DNA of 64,000 nt from Asanoa ferruginea (GTDB lineage Bacteria > Actinomycetota > Actinomycetes > Mycobacteriales > Micromonosporaceae). Made by a program: the position numbers and the translations under genes. This document shows positions 1 through 9,297 of the stretch, in pieces (the stretch's first letter is position 1; each line of letters starts with the position of its first letter). The notes beneath the pieces were generated by a model. It was given only the letters and a program-made list of their open reading frames with translations, was not told the DNA's origin and searched no databases. Location of the stretch: assembly GCF_003387075.1 (NCBI RefSeq), contig NZ_QUMQ01000001.1, forward strand, positions 4,960,001 through 5,024,000, written 5' to 3'.

Positions 1-512
1 ACGTTCTCGTTGGCGAACGTGTAGGTCGGCCCGCCCAGGTTGGTGCCGCTCGGGTCGCCGCAGTGCACCGCGCCCTCGGGGATGATCTCGTGGCACTTGG
101 TGCCGTCGTAGAAGTTCTTGCCCGCGAGGTAGGCCAGGCTGGCACCGCCGCACGGGGCGCTGGCCAGCTCGAGCTTGACGGTGATCGCGCCCTCGTTGGT
201 GGTGAGGTTCATGTCACGGGTGCCGAAGGTCGGCACGTCGGTCGTCGACGGCTGGCCGACGTCTTTCGCGTTGACGTTGACGCCCGGCTCCTGCGGTGTC
301 CACACGCAGACGTCGCTCGCGGTGTTGACCGGCTCCTTGTCGAAACCGCCGAGCGCCCAGAAGGCGCCGACCCCGATCAGGATCAGGGCGAGCGCGCCAC
401 CGAACCCGGCCTGGATCCGGCGCTTCCGCCGCAGGACGGCCGCCCGGCGGGCCAACTGCCGGTCGAGCTTGGCACGCGCGAGCTTGCGCTGCCGATCCCT
501 GCTGGATGCCAC
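1..512 (-). CDS. peptidyl-prolyl cis-trans isomerase, cyclophilin type, membrane anchored (3' end outside window)
   Basis: Only the N-terminal part is present; the gene runs off the left edge. It starts at a GTG, with AGAGGAG about six bases upstream. The product opens with a very basic cytoplasmic stretch of about 40 residues, then one hydrophobic segment (ALALILIGVGAFWAL). An extracytoplasmic region follows, containing the cyclophilin N-terminal pattern of GAITVKLELASAPCG, the NFYDGTKCHEIIPEGAVHCGD block and a G-G-P-TYTFANEN tail. Cyclophilins catalyse proline isomerisation, so this one probably assists folding outside the membrane. In actinobacteria this gene often lies next to an MBL hydrolase and hisS, as here, but in this window it is divergent from them. 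Confidence 0.88.
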   Translation of the reverse strand, partial: MASSRDRQRKLARAKLDRQLARRAAVLRRKRRIQAGFGGALALILIGVGAFWALGGFDKEPVNTASDVCVWTPQEPGVNVNAKDVGQPSTTDVPTFGTRDMNLTTNEGAITVKLELASAPCGGASLAYLAGKNFYDGTKCHEIIPEGAVHCGDPSGTNLGGPTYTFANEN

Positions 513-701
513 CGGTGCTCCTCTTTCGGGTGTGCCTCGCGCCACAAACTTCCGGGAGAGCATACGGGCAATCGCTGGGAGCATGGTGAGAGGTCCTGCG
601 CTTTGAGCGATCGGAGATCGTGATTACCAAGGGTGCGTGCCTGCGGGTAATCGACGTGCGCCGCCCGCTAGGCTGGCCAGAGCGACCAGAAAGGGACGAC
701 T

Positions 702-1406
702 GTGCTGATCACGGGTTTCCCGTCCGACATCTTCGGCACCAACTGTTACGTGGTGGCCGCGGCGCCGGGCGAGCAGTGCGTGATCGTCGACCCGGGCATC
801 GGGATCGAGAAGCGGCTCGACGAGATCCTCGCCGAGCACCGCCTGACCCCCGCCGCGGTGCTGCTCACCCACGGCCACCTCGATCACACGTTCTCCGTCG
901 CGCCGGTCTGCGGTGCCAAGGGCATCCCGGCCTACGTGCACCCCGCCGACCGCGAGCTGCTCGCCGACCCGGCCAAGGCGCTGTCCATGGATCCCGCGCA
1001 GCTCTTCGGCGGCCGGCTGACCTACACCGAGCCCGAAGACGTCGCGCCGCTCACCGACGGTGAGGCGATCGTGATCGCCGGGCTCGAGATCACCGTCGAC
1101 CACGCCCCCGGCCATACCGGCGGGTCGGTGCTCTTCCGGCTGCCGGCCGGCACCGCGCGGGGCTGGGAAGCAGACGAGATCTGCCTCTCCGGTGACGTGC
1201 TCTTCGCCGGCTCGATCGGGCGCACCGACCTGGCGGGGGGAAGCATGACGGCGATGACAGCCAGCCTTCGTGACCGGATCCTCCCGCTCGCCGACGACAC
1301 CATCGTCCTGCCGGGCCACGGCCCGGCGACCACGATCGGCCGGGAACGCGCGACCAACCCTTACCTGCTGGAAGCCATGCGACCGGCCCCGACCAGAGGG
1401 CTATGA
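702..1406 (+). CDS. MBL-fold metallohydrolase (glyoxalase II-like)
   Basis: A 234-residue metallo-beta-lactamase-fold hydrolase. The zinc-binding signature THGHLDH is at about residues 56-62, further ligands are in DHAPGHTGGS (about 133) and the GDVLF segment (about 165), and the C-terminal LPGHGPATT is typical of glyoxalase II-like members. It starts at GTG with an AAAGGGA ribosome site. Its stop overlaps the hisS start by four bases (ATGA), so the two are translationally coupled, an arrangement common in actinomycetes. The substrate cannot be told from sequence: hydroxyacylglutathione is unlikely because actinomycetes use mycothiol, so a mycothiol or other thioester is possible. This last point is inference. 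Confidence 0.9.
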   Translation: MLITGFPSDIFGTNCYVVAAAPGEQCVIVDPGIGIEKRLDEILAEHRLTPAAVLLTHGHLDHTFSVAPVCGAKGIPAYVHPADRELLADPAKALSMDPAQLFGGRLTYTEPEDVAPLTDGEAIVIAGLEITVDHAPGHTGGSVLFRLPAGTARGWEADEICLSGDVLFAGSIGRTDLAGGSMTAMTASLRDRILPLADDTIVLPGHGPATTIGRERATNPYLLEAMRPAPTRGL

Positions 1407-2728
1407 CCAAGATGAGCAAGCCACGGCCGATCTCCGGCTTTCCGGAGTGGACGCCGCCGCAACGCATGATCGAGCAGCGGTTCCTCGACAAGATCAAGAG
1501 CGTTTTCGAGCTCTACGGGTACGCCCCGCTGGAGACGCGCGCCGTCGAGCCGCTTGACCAACTGCTGCGAAAGGGCGAGACGTCGAAAGAGGTCTACGTC
1601 CTGCGCCGGCTGCAGGAGGATCCTGGGTCTCCTGCTGACGACTCGCTGGGCCTGCACTTCGATTTGACGGTGCCGTTCGCTCGTTACGTGCTGGAGAACT
1701 CGGGCAAACTCCAGTTCCCGTTCCGGCGTTATCAGATTCAGAAGGTGTGGCGGGGCGAGCGGCCGCAGGAGGGTCGCTACCGCGAGTTCGTGCAATGTGA
1801 CATCGACGTGGTCGACCGTGACACGCTGCCGCCGCACTACGAGGCCGAGATGCCGCTGGTGATCGGCGACGCGCTCGGCTCGTTGCCGATCCCGCCGGTG
1901 ACCATCCAGGTCAACAACCGCAAGGTCTGCGAGGGCTACTACCGGGGCCTGGGCCTCGGTGACCCGGAGGCGGCGCTGCGGGCGGTCGACAAGCTCGACA
2001 AGATCGGGCCGGGCCGGGTCGCCGAGCTGCTGGTGGAGACGGCCGGCGCGACCGAGGCACAGGCCAAGGCCGTGCTGGCGCTGGCCGAGATCTCGTCGCC
2101 GGACGCGTCGTTCGCCGACGCCGTGCGTGCGCTCGGGGTCAGCGACCCGCTGCTCGACGAGGGCCTTGCCGAGCTGGTCGAGGTGGTCGAGACGGCCGCG
2201 GCGTACGCGCCGGGTCTGTGTGTCGCCGAATTGAAGATCGCCCGTGGTCTCGACTACTACACGGGCACGGTCTACGAGACCCAGCTCGCCGGTTTCGAGC
2301 GGTTCGGGTCGATCTGCTCGGGTGGCCGTTACGACAACCTGGCCACCTCGGGCAACGAGCGGTTCCCCGGCGTGGGCATCTCGATCGGCCTGACCAGGGT
2401 GCTCGGCCTGCTGTTCGGCGCCGACAAGCTGGCGATCTCGCGCGACGTGCCGACCTGTGTGCTGGTGGCGTTGGGCGACGAGGAGCACCGCCGCTCGGCC
2501 GACGGCATCGCGGCGGCGCTGCGCAGGCGCGGCATCCCGACGGAGGTGTCGCCGACCGCCGCCAAATACGGCAAGCAGATCCGTTACGCCGAGCGGCGGG
2601 GCATTCCGTTCGTCTGGTTCCCGGGCCAGCCGGACTCGGTCAAGGACATCCGCTCCGGCGACCAGGTCGAGGCTGACGCTTCGACCTGGGCGCCGCCGGC
2701 CGCCGACCTCTATCCGACGATCAACTAG
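1403..2728 (+). CDS. hisS: histidyl-tRNA synthetase
   Basis: Class II aminoacyl-tRNA synthetase of 441 residues that charges tRNA-His in the cytoplasm. Motif 2 is visible near residue 107 (FRRYQIQKVWRGERP), the histidine-binding signature GLDYYTGTVYE is near residue 282, and motif 3 contains GVGISIGLTR. The C-terminal hundred or so residues form the anticodon-binding domain. The length is normal for the family. The start codon overlaps the MBL hydrolase stop. The 3' end overlaps the convergent thioesterase gene by eight bases, leaving no room for a terminator between them. Confidence 0.97.
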   Translation: MTKMSKPRPISGFPEWTPPQRMIEQRFLDKIKSVFELYGYAPLETRAVEPLDQLLRKGETSKEVYVLRRLQEDPGSPADDSLGLHFDLTVPFARYVLENSGKLQFPFRRYQIQKVWRGERPQEGRYREFVQCDIDVVDRDTLPPHYEAEMPLVIGDALGSLPIPPVTIQVNNRKVCEGYYRGLGLGDPEAALRAVDKLDKIGPGRVAELLVETAGATEAQAKAVLALAEISSPDASFADAVRALGVSDPLLDEGLAELVEVVETAAAYAPGLCVAELKIARGLDYYTGTVYETQLAGFERFGSICSGGRYDNLATSGNERFPGVGISIGLTRVLGLLFGADKLAISRDVPTCVLVALGDEEHRRSADGIAAALRRRGIPTEVSPTAAKYGKQIRYAERRGIPFVWFPGQPDSVKDIRSGDQVEADASTWAPPAADLYPTIN

Positions 2729-3230
2729 CCGGGAGCTCGAAGAGCAGGCAGGTCGACGTCGCGTGGGCGACCAGTCGTCCCGCGGCGTCGGTCAGCCGCG
2801 CCTCGCCCAGCGCGGTGCGGCGGCCGCGCTGGATCACCGTGCCGACGCAGGTCAGCAACTCGGAGCCGACGGTGACCGGCCGGAGGTATTTCACCGACAG
2901 GTCGACCGAGGTGTAGCCGACGCCGGCCGGCAGCGTGGTGTGCACCGCGCAGCCGGCGGCGGTGTCGAGCAGTGTCGCGAGCACGCCGCCGTGCACGGTG
3001 CCGAGCGGGTTGTAGTGGTATTCCCGCGGCGGCATCTCGACGGTGACCCGGCCCTCCTCGGCGGTCAGCCGGGTCATGCCGAGCAGGTGCATCACGGGCG
3101 GCGGCGGCAGTTCACCGGCGATCATCGCCTGGAGCAGGGCGAGGCCACTGGTCTTGCCGATCAGGGCGGCGTTGGTGGCCGGATCCGACCAGGAGAAGGT
3201 ACGGCTGCGCTCCACCTGCGTCTGCGTCAT
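2721..3230 (-). CDS. PaaI-type hotdog-fold thioesterase
   Basis: A 169-residue single-hotdog protein. The core motif YNPLGTVHGGVLATLLDTA sits near residue 75-90, and the C-terminal beta strands (SVDLSVKYLRPV) match the PaaI/YdiI acyl-CoA thioesterase family. The start is placed at the ATG giving MTQTQ; an upstream in-frame start adds 12 residues but lies in the regulator's promoter region. It is divergent from the HxlR regulator, only 56 bases away, which suggests that regulator may control it. The acyl-CoA substrate is not predictable. Confidence 0.88.
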   Translation of the reverse strand: MTQTQVERSRTFSWSDPATNAALIGKTSGLALLQAMIAGELPPPPVMHLLGMTRLTAEEGRVTVEMPPREYHYNPLGTVHGGVLATLLDTAAGCAVHTTLPAGVGYTSVDLSVKYLRPVTVGSELLTCVGTVIQRGRRTALGEARLTDAAGRLVAHATSTCLLFELPAS

Positions 3231-3286
3231 GGACCCAGCCTCGCAGCCGGTTGCTGGGTCTGTCAACGAGACTTAGGGTGAACGTC

Positions 3287-3763
3287 ATGGGTACGCGTCC
3301 GGAAGCGCTCGACTGGTCCGTCGACAACTGCACGGTGGGCCGGGCGATGGAGATCCTCGGCGAGCGCTGGACCTTCGTCGTGCTGCGCGAGATCGCCAAC
3401 GGCATCCGGCGCTTCGACGACATGCGGGTGCGCACCAACATCCCGCGCCAGGTGCTGACCAACCGGCTCGCGATGATGGTCGACGCCGGTGTCCTGCGCA
3501 AGGAGCCCTACCAGGATCCGGGCGCACGGGTCCGGCACGAATACCGGCTGACCCAGATGGGCCTCGACCTGTGGCCGGTGATCGTCGCGGTGCTGGAGTG
3601 GGGCGACCGCTACCTGGCCGACCCGGAGGGTTCGCCCTTGTCCACCGTGCACCGCGGCTGCGGCGCCGAGGTGCGAGCGGTGCTGCGCTGCTCGGCCGGG
3701 CACGAGATCGACAACCCCCGCGACGTGCTGGCCGCGCCCGGCCCGGGCGCCCATCGCCGCTGA
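3287..3763 (+). CDS. HxlR-family winged-helix transcriptional regulator
   Basis: A 158-residue HxlR/DUF24 regulator. The N-terminal CTVGRAMEILGERWTFVVLRE is the family signature, followed by the recognition region (RTNIPRQVLTNRL) and the wing with HEYRLT. Most HxlR proteins are about 100-120 residues; this one has a C-terminal extension with two cysteines (RGCGAEV and RCSAGHE) resembling a small zinc-binding knuckle. The last codons (GAHRR then stop) form the first copy of a 73-bp tandem array that continues downstream. The start is the ATG preceded by AGGGTGA. It is divergent from the thioesterase. Confidence 0.88.
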   Translation: MGTRPEALDWSVDNCTVGRAMEILGERWTFVVLREIANGIRRFDDMRVRTNIPRQVLTNRLAMMVDAGVLRKEPYQDPGARVRHEYRLTQMGLDLWPVIVAVLEWGDRYLADPEGSPLSTVHRGCGAEVRAVLRCSAGHEIDNPRDVLAAPGPGAHRR

Positions 3764-4060
3764 GCACGACGTCCCGGCCGTCGGGGTTCCCACTGTGGTC
3801 CTGGCCGTGCCGGGCCTGGGCGCCTATCGCCGCTGAGCACGACGTCCCGGCCGCCGGGGTTCCCACCGTGGTCGTGGCCGTGCCGGGGCTGGGCGCCCAT
3901 CGCCGCTGAGCACGACGTCCCGGCCGCCGGGGTTCCCACCGTGGTCCTGGCCGTGCCGGGGCTGGGCGCCCATCGCCGCTGAGCACGACGTCCCGGCCGC
4001 GCCGGGGGCCCACCGTGGTCTTGGCCCGTGCCGGGCCTGGGCGCCCGCCGTCGCTGAGCG
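3741..4060. repeat. 73-bp tandem repeat array, about four copies
   Basis: The phrase TGAGCACGACGTCCCGGCCG recurs starting at 3761, 3834, 3907 and 3980, exactly 73 bases apart, and a diverged fifth start is near 4055 after a 2-base slip. The first unit includes the stop codon and last codons of the HxlR regulator. Because 73 is not a multiple of three, a repeat-driven reading frame would shift with each unit, so the array is unlikely to be coding. It fills most of the 383-base gap between the regulator and the next gene. Confidence 0.9.
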
Positions 4061-4063
4061 CAC

Positions 4064-4097
4064 GGCGGGCCGGGCGCCCCCAAGCGCCCGACCCGCC
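4064..4097. terminator. strong GC hairpin between convergent genes
   Basis: GGCGGG and GGGCGC arms pair with GCGCCC and CCCGCC, giving a stem of about 12 pairs with a small internal bulge and a six-base loop. There is no U tract. It sits after the repeat array, between the convergent HxlR and antitoxin-like genes, and is a plausible bidirectional transcription stop of the U-less type seen in high-GC actinobacteria. Confidence 0.5.
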
Positions 4098-4146
4098 GGT
4101 CTGCTCGTTCCCGGTGTGCCCTCCGGGGAGCTGAAACCGCTGTGAA

Positions 4147-4458
4147 TTAGCGGTTGTTGTTGCGGTTGCTGTTGTTGCCGCTGTTGCTGTTGTTGTTGCG
4201 GTTGTTCTGAGCGCGGTCGCCACCCTTGCGCGCGGCGCCCTGAGCCCGCTCGCCGCCCTGACGCGCGGCGTTCTGGGCGCGGTCGCCACCCTGGCGGGCG
4301 GCGTTCTGGGCGCGGTCGACCTTCTCGGCAATCTTGCCGTCGGTCTTGGCGTCGATCGCGTCGCCGGCCTGGTCGATGCGCCGGTCGCGCTCGTCCTTGT
4401 CGGCGAGCTTTTCTTTCGCCTGGTCGGCGGCGTCGCCGAACCTGTCGCTGATCGCCAT
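4147..4458 (-). CDS. MT0933-like antitoxin family protein with repeat tail
   Basis: A 103-residue hydrophilic protein. Residues 1-50 (ISDRFGDAADQAKEKLADK then DQAGDAIDAKTDGKIAEKVD) resemble the MT0933-like antitoxin family, which is similar in composition to CsbD stress proteins. About four copies of an 11-residue unit of the form DRAQNAARQGG follow, then an asparagine/arginine/serine tail of about 20 residues encoded by AAC and CGC runs. The start is the ATG after a GGAGGGAG ribosome site; the upstream in-frame methionine lacks one. No toxin-like partner is adjacent, so a toxin-antitoxin role is only a family label. A general stress or nucleic-acid-binding role is equally possible. Confidence 0.75.
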   Translation of the reverse strand: MAISDRFGDAADQAKEKLADKDERDRRIDQAGDAIDAKTDGKIAEKVDRAQNAARQGGDRAQNAARQGGERAQGAARKGGDRAQNNRNNNSNSGNNSNRNNNR

Positions 4459-4527
4459 TACGAGACTCCCTCCGGTGAACGACCGCCCCACGCGACCGCT
4501 CACACCCACCGAACGTAGACGCGAGCC

Positions 4528-5295
4528 TCAGTTTTCGCGGCAATTGCCGGTTTTCGCATCCGGATCATGAGCCCATGTGTTAGCGGCGCTCCTATCGAGC
4601 ACCTCGCGGGCGTTTTCGCCGGTGGCGCTGACCAGGGCGGCCGGGCCGTGGGCGAGGGGCATGACCGCTGCCGTGGGGGTGATCGTCGCGGGTTGCCGGG
4701 GCGCGTCCGGACCGACGATTAACAGGGTCCCCGCGGTCCGGGCGCCGATGACCGCGGGGCCGTCCCAGCCCTTGGCGCGAGGTCCAATGGCCAGATCGTG
4801 GCGCAAAAGGGTACGACCGGCGTAGCGCACCGTCGTCGCCGTCGCCAGGTCACCGGACCGTTCCCCGTGCCGCCCGGCGACGATCTCCTCCCGCCACAAC
4901 AACTCGGCACCATCGGCGAGGTCCACGATGGAGCGGGTGCGGTGGTCGCACCCTCTGACGGCGATGGTCGCCTCGGGCAGCCAGGCCAGCGCGCCGTTGG
5001 CGCCGACGCTCACCGTGACAGTGAGCGTGCTCGGCGCGCTCGGGTGGCTCGGCTGGGCCAGGGAAGCGGCGACCGTACGCACGACGAGCCGGGCGCCCGG
5101 CCGCACCTCGACGTCGACCCGCAGGTCGTCGCCGCCGAGCGGGCCGGCCGCACCACCGACCAGGTGCACCTCGGCGTGGGTCGTCTGGCGGTGCCCGGTG
5201 CGGCGGGGGAGCAGGGGTGGTTCGCCGTACATCGTGGACAGCCGCGTGCCGCCCCGCCCGTCGGCCTCGGCGACCAGCCGTGCCTCAGCCCGCAC
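4528..5295 (-). CDS. ureD: urease accessory protein UreD (UreH)
   Basis: A 255-residue UreD homologue, the scaffold that binds apo-urease and, with UreF and UreG, delivers nickel. Family features are the N-terminal [15 protein letters not shown] strand, the PPLLPRRTG segment, [21 protein letters not shown], and the central [13 protein letters not shown] block with [15 protein letters not shown]. It starts at GTG and overlaps ureG by 11 bases. It is the last gene of the urease operon. Confidence 0.93.
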   Translation of the reverse strand: MRAEARLVAEADGRGGTRLSTMYGEPPLLPRRTGHRQTTHAEVHLVGGAAGPLGGDDLRVDVEVRPGARLVVRTVAASLAQPSHPSAPSTLTVTVSVGANGALAWLPEATIAVRGCDHRTRSIVDLADGAELLWREEIVAGRHGERSGDLATATTVRYAGRTLLRHDLAIGPRAKGWDGPAVIGARTAGTLLIVGPDAPRQPATITPTAAVMPLAHGPAALVSATGENAREVLDRSAANTWAHDPDAKTGNCREN

Positions 5296-5977
5296 TGTCC
5301 CCGGGCTCTGACCCGTGGTGGTGGTGATTGGCCGGCGCGGTGACGCTGCTGGCCGCCGTCGGCCCGGCTGTCACGCGGTCGCGGACCCAGCCCGCGACGG
5401 CTGTCGCGCCCGGGTCTCCCACCAGCGAGAGGAACACGGTCGGCAGGTCGCCGCGGCGCGCCGCGGAGTCGCGGGCCATCACCCCCAGGTCCGCGCCGAC
5501 CAGCGTGGCGAGGTCGGTCTTGTTGATGACCAGCAGGTCGGCGGTGGTCACGCCGGGCCCGCCCTTGCGCGGCACCTTGTCACCGCCGGCGACGTCGATC
5601 ACGAAGATCTGATGGTCGATCAGGCCCTTGCTGAACGTGGCGGTGAGGTTGTCGCCGCCGCTCTCGACCAGCACGAGGTCGAGGTCGCCGAACCGCTCCT
5701 CCAGGTCTTCGACGGCGTCGAGGTTGGCGCTGATGTCGTCGCGGATGGCGGTGTGCGGGCAGCACCCGGTCTCGACGGCGCGGATCCGCTCGTCGGGCAG
5801 CACCCCCGCCCGCCGCAGGAAGTCGGCGTCTTCGGTGGTGTAGATGTCGTTGGTCACGACCGCGAGCCGCAGTTCGGCGGCGAGCGACCGGCAGAGCGCG
5901 GCGACGAGCGCGGTCTTGCCGGACCCTACGGGCCCACCGATCCCGATCCGCACCGCACGACCGTTGTCAGGACGCAA
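5285..5977 (-). CDS. ureG: urease accessory GTPase UreG
   Basis: SIMIBI-class GTPase that powers nickel insertion into urease. The P-loop [12 protein letters not shown] lies near residues 14-25, followed by [17 protein letters not shown], the metal-binding CPH motif in [26 protein letters not shown], and NKTDLA for guanine recognition. The C-terminus ends with a short NHHHHG metal-binding tail, whereas in many homologues the histidine stretch is N-terminal. TTG at 5977 is chosen because GGGAGGT lies eight bases upstream; a GTG at 5953 would give a protein eight residues shorter. It overlaps the ureF stop. Confidence 0.95.
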   Translation of the reverse strand: MRPDNGRAVRIGIGGPVGSGKTALVAALCRSLAAELRLAVVTNDIYTTEDADFLRRAGVLPDERIRAVETGCCPHTAIRDDISANLDAVEDLEERFGDLDLVLVESGGDNLTATFSKGLIDHQIFVIDVAGGDKVPRKGGPGVTTADLLVINKTDLATLVGADLGVMARDSAARRGDLPTVFLSLVGDPGATAVAGWVRDRVTAGPTAASSVTAPANHHHHGSEPGDSAG

Positions 5978-6911
5978 AGAGACGCACCTCCCAGGTGGCG
6001 TGCTGCTCGGCGTCGACGTCGAGCAGAAGAGCGGACCCGGCGGGCAGGTCGTCCACCGGATCGTCGACCCGCAGCACGGCATCGGCCGCGACCCGGTCGC
6101 ATTCCTGGGCCAGGGCGGCAACCAGCCCATGCACCGCGTAGGGGTCGAGGCCGAGCAGCCGCACGGCCGCCGAAGCGGCTCCGGTCAGTCCACCGTAGAC
6201 GGCGATGAGGCCGGCCTCCTGCGGGCCCAGCCCGGAGGCAGCGGCCGCGATCCCGATCGCCGTCGGATGGTGAACGCCCGCGGGAAGCCGGCTCCTGGCG
6301 GCGCTGACGTTGCGCCGGGCACCGCGCGGGCCGAGCCCGACGCGTTGCGCGGGCGGTCCTGGCACGCCGGCGGCGGCCGGCCGCGTGGCGCGGGCGTCGT
6401 CCGTGCGGGTGTCGCTTGGCGAGGGGGTGCTTTCGTATGGCGCGGCGGCGGAGTTGGCCAGCCGAGCGATTTCGGCGTCTGCGCGGGTGGTGGCCAGCGA
6501 GGGGGCTCTGTCGACGGCGGCGGGCGAAGCGACGGCCGGGTCGGTCGCCCGCACGGCGTCGGGCCAGATCCGGGCCGCGGCTCGCAGCAGGGCGCGTCCC
6601 TGCGCCCGCGAGGCGGCCCGAAGGGCCGGCGACGCGGTGCGGACGTCGAGGCCGTCGTCCAGTGCGCGCACCCGATCCCAACACGGATCGTCGCCATCGC
6701 CTCCGGCCCGGGTGAGGGCGTAGCAGGTGGCGGCGGCGAAAGCCGCCGAAACCACGCCGGTCGTGGCGGTGCGACCGAGGAGGAACGCTTCCAGCGTGTG
6801 CAGGTCGCGCACGCGGCCGGCGGCCACCGCGGCCTCGACGCCGCCCGAATGGGCGTGGGCGCCCGACGGGAGGCGGCCGTCGGCGAGGACCAGCAACGTG
6901 GACAGTGACAT
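5967..6911 (-). CDS. ureF: urease accessory protein UreF with a long Ala/Pro-rich insertion
   Basis: UreF is all-helical and acts as a GTPase regulator of UreG in the UreDFG complex. The N-terminus ([19 protein letters not shown]) and C-terminus ([34 protein letters not shown]) are clear UreF. The protein is 314 residues against roughly 220-230 for typical members. The excess is a low-complexity Ala/Pro/Thr/Arg segment at about residues 121-211 between two helices. The reading frame stays open throughout, so it looks like an in-frame expansion rather than a break. It starts at ATG overlapping the ureC stop (TGATG). Confidence 0.9.
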   Translation of the reverse strand: MSLSTLLVLADGRLPSGAHAHSGGVEAAVAAGRVRDLHTLEAFLLGRTATTGVVSAAFAAATCYALTRAGGDGDDPCWDRVRALDDGLDVRTASPALRAASRAQGRALLRAAARIWPDAVRATDPAVASPAAVDRAPSLATTRADAEIARLANSAAAPYESTPSPSDTRTDDARATRPAAAGVPGPPAQRVGLGPRGARRNVSAARSRLPAGVHHPTAIGIAAAASGLGPQEAGLIAVYGGLTGAASAAVRLLGLDPYAVHGLVAALAQECDRVAADAVLRVDDPVDDLPAGSALLLDVDAEQHATWEVRLFAS

Positions 6912-8614
6912 CAGAAAAGGAAGTAGCGCTGGGTCATTGGCAGGTCGACCGCAGGCTCAGGCGCGACTACCTCACCGTTGATGCGGACCGTGAACGTGTC
7001 GGGCTCGACCTCGATGCGCGGCAGGGCGTCGTTCAGGGGCAGGTCGGCCTTGCCGATCGCGCGGGTGTCGGCGACCGGCACCATCCGGCGACTGACCGGC
7101 AGCCGATCGCCGAGCAGGGCGTCGATCGCCGCCGGTGCCACGAAGGCGACGCTGGTCTGGGCGGGCACGACGCCGTACGCGCCGAACATCGGTCTTGGCA
7201 GCACCGGCTGTGGGGTCGGGATCGACGCGTTCGAGTCGCCCATCTGGGCCCAGGCGATCATGCCGCCTTTGAGCACCAGGTGCGGGCGTACGCCGAAGAA
7301 GGCCGGGTCCCACAGCACCAGGTCGGCGAGCTTGCCGGGCTCGACCGAGCCGATCTCGGCGTCGATGCCGTGTGCCACCGCCGGGCAGATGGTGTATTTC
7401 GCGATGTAGCGCCGCGCCCGGAGGTTGTCGGCCGGGCCGGGGAGCGAACCGCGCCGGAGTTTCATCACGTGGGCGGTCTGCCAGGTGCGCAGGATGACCT
7501 CGCCGATCCGGCCCATCGCCTGCGAGTCGGAACCGATGATGGAGATCGCGCCCAGGTCGTGCAGCACGTCTTCGGCCGCCATCGTGCTCGGCCGGATCCG
7601 GCTCTCCGCGAACGCCAGGTCTTCCGGCACCGTCGGGTTGAGGTGGTGGCAGACCATCAGCATGTCGAGGTGCTCGTCGAGCGTGTTGCGCGTGTAGGGG
7701 CGGGTCGGGTTGGTCGACGACGGCAACACGTTGGGCTGCCCGGCGACGGTGATGATGTCGGGTGCGTGCCCGCCGCCGGCACCCTCGGTGTGATAGGCGT
7801 GGATCGACCGGCCGCCGATGGCCCGCAAGGTGTCCTCGACGAACCCGGCCTCGTTGAGCGTGTCGGTGTGGATCGCGACCTGCACCCCGCTGGCGTCGGC
7901 CACCCGCAGGCAGGCGTCGATCACGGCGGGCGTCGTACCCCAGTCCTCATGAAGTTTGAAGCCACCCGCACCGCCGCGCAGTTGCTCCCACATGGCCTCT
8001 TCGCTCGTGGTGTTGCCCTTGCCGAGCAGCAACACGTTGACCGGCCACGGGTCGATCGCCTCGAGCATCCGCGCGAGATGCCACGGGCTGGGCGTCACGG
8101 TCGTCGCCTTGCTGCCCTCGGCGGGCCCGGTGCCGCCGCCGATCACGGTGGTCACGCCGCTGGCCAGCGCGGTGGAGATGACCTGAGGGCAGATCAGGTG
8201 TACGTGGCTGTCGACCGCGCCGGCCGTCAGGATCTTCCCGTTGCCGGCGATCACCTCGGTGCACGGCCCGATCACCAGGTCGGGGTGGACGCCGTCCATC
8301 GTGTCGGGGTTGCCGGCCTTGCCGAGCGCGACGATCCGCCCGTCGCGGATGCCGACGTCGGCCTTGACGATGCCCCAGTGGTCGAGCACGACGGCGCCGG
8401 TGATGATCGTGTCGACGGTGCCGTTGCCCCGGCTGACCGCCGACTGGCCCATCGACTCGCGGATCACCTTGCCGCCGCCGAAGACCGCCTCGTCGCCGTG
8501 CGAGCAGCGGTCCTCCTCGACCTCGATGAACAGGTCGGTGTCGGCGAGCCGGATGCGGTCTCCGGTGGTCGGGCCGTAGAGCGCGGCGTAGCGCCGCCGG
8601 TCCACCATGCTCAC
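6911..8614 (-). CDS. ureC: urease subunit alpha (UreC)
   Basis: Catalytic subunit of urease, a di-nickel amidohydrolase producing ammonia and CO2 from urea in the cytoplasm. Key features are [13 protein letters not shown] with metal histidines (about 135), [10 protein letters not shown] with the lysine that is carbamylated to bridge the nickels (about 218), HTDTLNE (about 245), the active-site flap MVCHHLNP (about 320), and a C-terminal RYFLF. The length of 567 residues is normal. The GTG at 8614 overlaps the ureB stop by four bases and has GGAGGT eight bases upstream; an ATG two codons later is the alternative. Confidence 0.97.
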   Translation of the reverse strand: MSMVDRRRYAALYGPTTGDRIRLADTDLFIEVEEDRCSHGDEAVFGGGKVIRESMGQSAVSRGNGTVDTIITGAVVLDHWGIVKADVGIRDGRIVALGKAGNPDTMDGVHPDLVIGPCTEVIAGNGKILTAGAVDSHVHLICPQVISTALASGVTTVIGGGTGPAEGSKATTVTPSPWHLARMLEAIDPWPVNVLLLGKGNTTSEEAMWEQLRGGAGGFKLHEDWGTTPAVIDACLRVADASGVQVAIHTDTLNEAGFVEDTLRAIGGRSIHAYHTEGAGGGHAPDIITVAGQPNVLPSSTNPTRPYTRNTLDEHLDMLMVCHHLNPTVPEDLAFAESRIRPSTMAAEDVLHDLGAISIIGSDSQAMGRIGEVILRTWQTAHVMKLRRGSLPGPADNLRARRYIAKYTICPAVAHGIDAEIGSVEPGKLADLVLWDPAFFGVRPHLVLKGGMIAWAQMGDSNASIPTPQPVLPRPMFGAYGVVPAQTSVAFVAPAAIDALLGDRLPVSRRMVPVADTRAIGKADLPLNDALPRIEVEPDTFTVRINGEVVAPEPAVDLPMTQRYFLF

Positions 8615-8940
8615 TGGTCGGCACCTCCGGCCGGGTCGAGCTTGCCGGCGCACTCGCCGCGGAGCCCGGGCACCACCCGATGGCCGGCCAGCGGCACGAG
8701 GTCGACGTCGCGATCGATGCCGGGCTCGAAGCGCATGGCGGTGCCGGCCGGCACGGCGAGGCGATGCCCCCAGGCGGCCCGGCGGTCGAAGTCGAGCGCG
8801 GGATTGGCCTCAGCGAAGTGGTAGTGCGAGCCGACCTGCACCGGCCGGTCGCCGGTGTTGCGGACGGTGACGGTCAGCACCGGCCGGCCCGCGTTGATTT
8901 CGATCGGGCCATCGCCGAACACGATCTCGCCGGGAATCAT
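8611..8940 (-). CDS. ureB: urease subunit beta (UreB)
   Basis: A 109-residue urease beta subunit. It shows the family start [17 protein letters not shown], the [19 protein letters not shown] core, and GTAMRFEPG followed by [12 protein letters not shown]. It is a separate gene, not fused to UreA or UreC, as in most bacterial three-subunit ureases. It begins at ATG overlapping the ureA stop (ATGA) and ends overlapping ureC, so the three structural subunits are translationally coupled. Confidence 0.96.
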   Translation of the reverse strand: MIPGEIVFGDGPIEINAGRPVLTVTVRNTGDRPVQVGSHYHFAEANPALDFDRRAAWGHRLAVPAGTAMRFEPGIDRDVDLVPLAGHRVVPGLRGECAGKLDPAGGADQ

Positions 8941-9239
8941 GGGATCGGTTCGTGGACGGTGACCAGCTTCGTGCCGTCGGGGAACGTCGCCTCGACCTGG
9001 ACCTCGGCCAACATCTCCGGCACGCCCTCCATGACGTCGTCGCGGCCGAGCACCCCGCGCCCCGCAGACATCAGTTCGGCCACAGTTCGGCCGTCGCGCG
9101 CGCCCTCCAGCAGGAAGGCGGTGATGACCGCGGTCGCCTCCGGGTAGTTGAGCCGCAACCCGCGCTCCCGCCGCTTGTGCGCCACATCGGCGGCGACGTG
9201 GATGAGCAGGCGTTCTTGCTCGTGCTGGCTCAGAAACAA
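8937..9239 (-). CDS. ureA: urease subunit gamma (UreA)
   Basis: A 100-residue gamma subunit with the typical [18 protein letters not shown] opening, [22 protein letters not shown], the MEGVPEM motif and a [20 protein letters not shown] end. The start is a TTG with GGAGGT five bases upstream; no better ATG is available. It is the first gene of the operon, and a GlnR-like half-site pair lies about 60 bases upstream. Confidence 0.96.
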   Translation of the reverse strand: MFLSQHEQERLLIHVAADVAHKRRERGLRLNYPEATAVITAFLLEGARDGRTVAELMSAGRGVLGRDDVMEGVPEMLAEVQVEATFPDGTKLVTVHEPIP

Positions 9240-9297
9240 GGCTCACCTCCACGGGTACGAACGACCGCACCGCGAGCCGCGATCGTGCCACCAGAAC

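Noticed and set aside
3741-4060. CRISPR array
   Set aside because: The 73-bp units are contiguous and nearly identical along their whole length, with no unique spacers and no cas genes. The same reasoning excludes the 45-bp and 54-bp arrays.
3285-4331. Overlapping minus-strand ORFs across the 73-bp array
   Set aside because: The repeat period is not divisible by three, so the same repeat peptide appears in three frames. This is the mark of a non-coding repeat, not of a gene.
4147-4458. A complete toxin-antitoxin module
   Set aside because: Only an antitoxin-family-like gene is present. Its neighbours are the repeat array and ureD, neither of which encodes a toxin.
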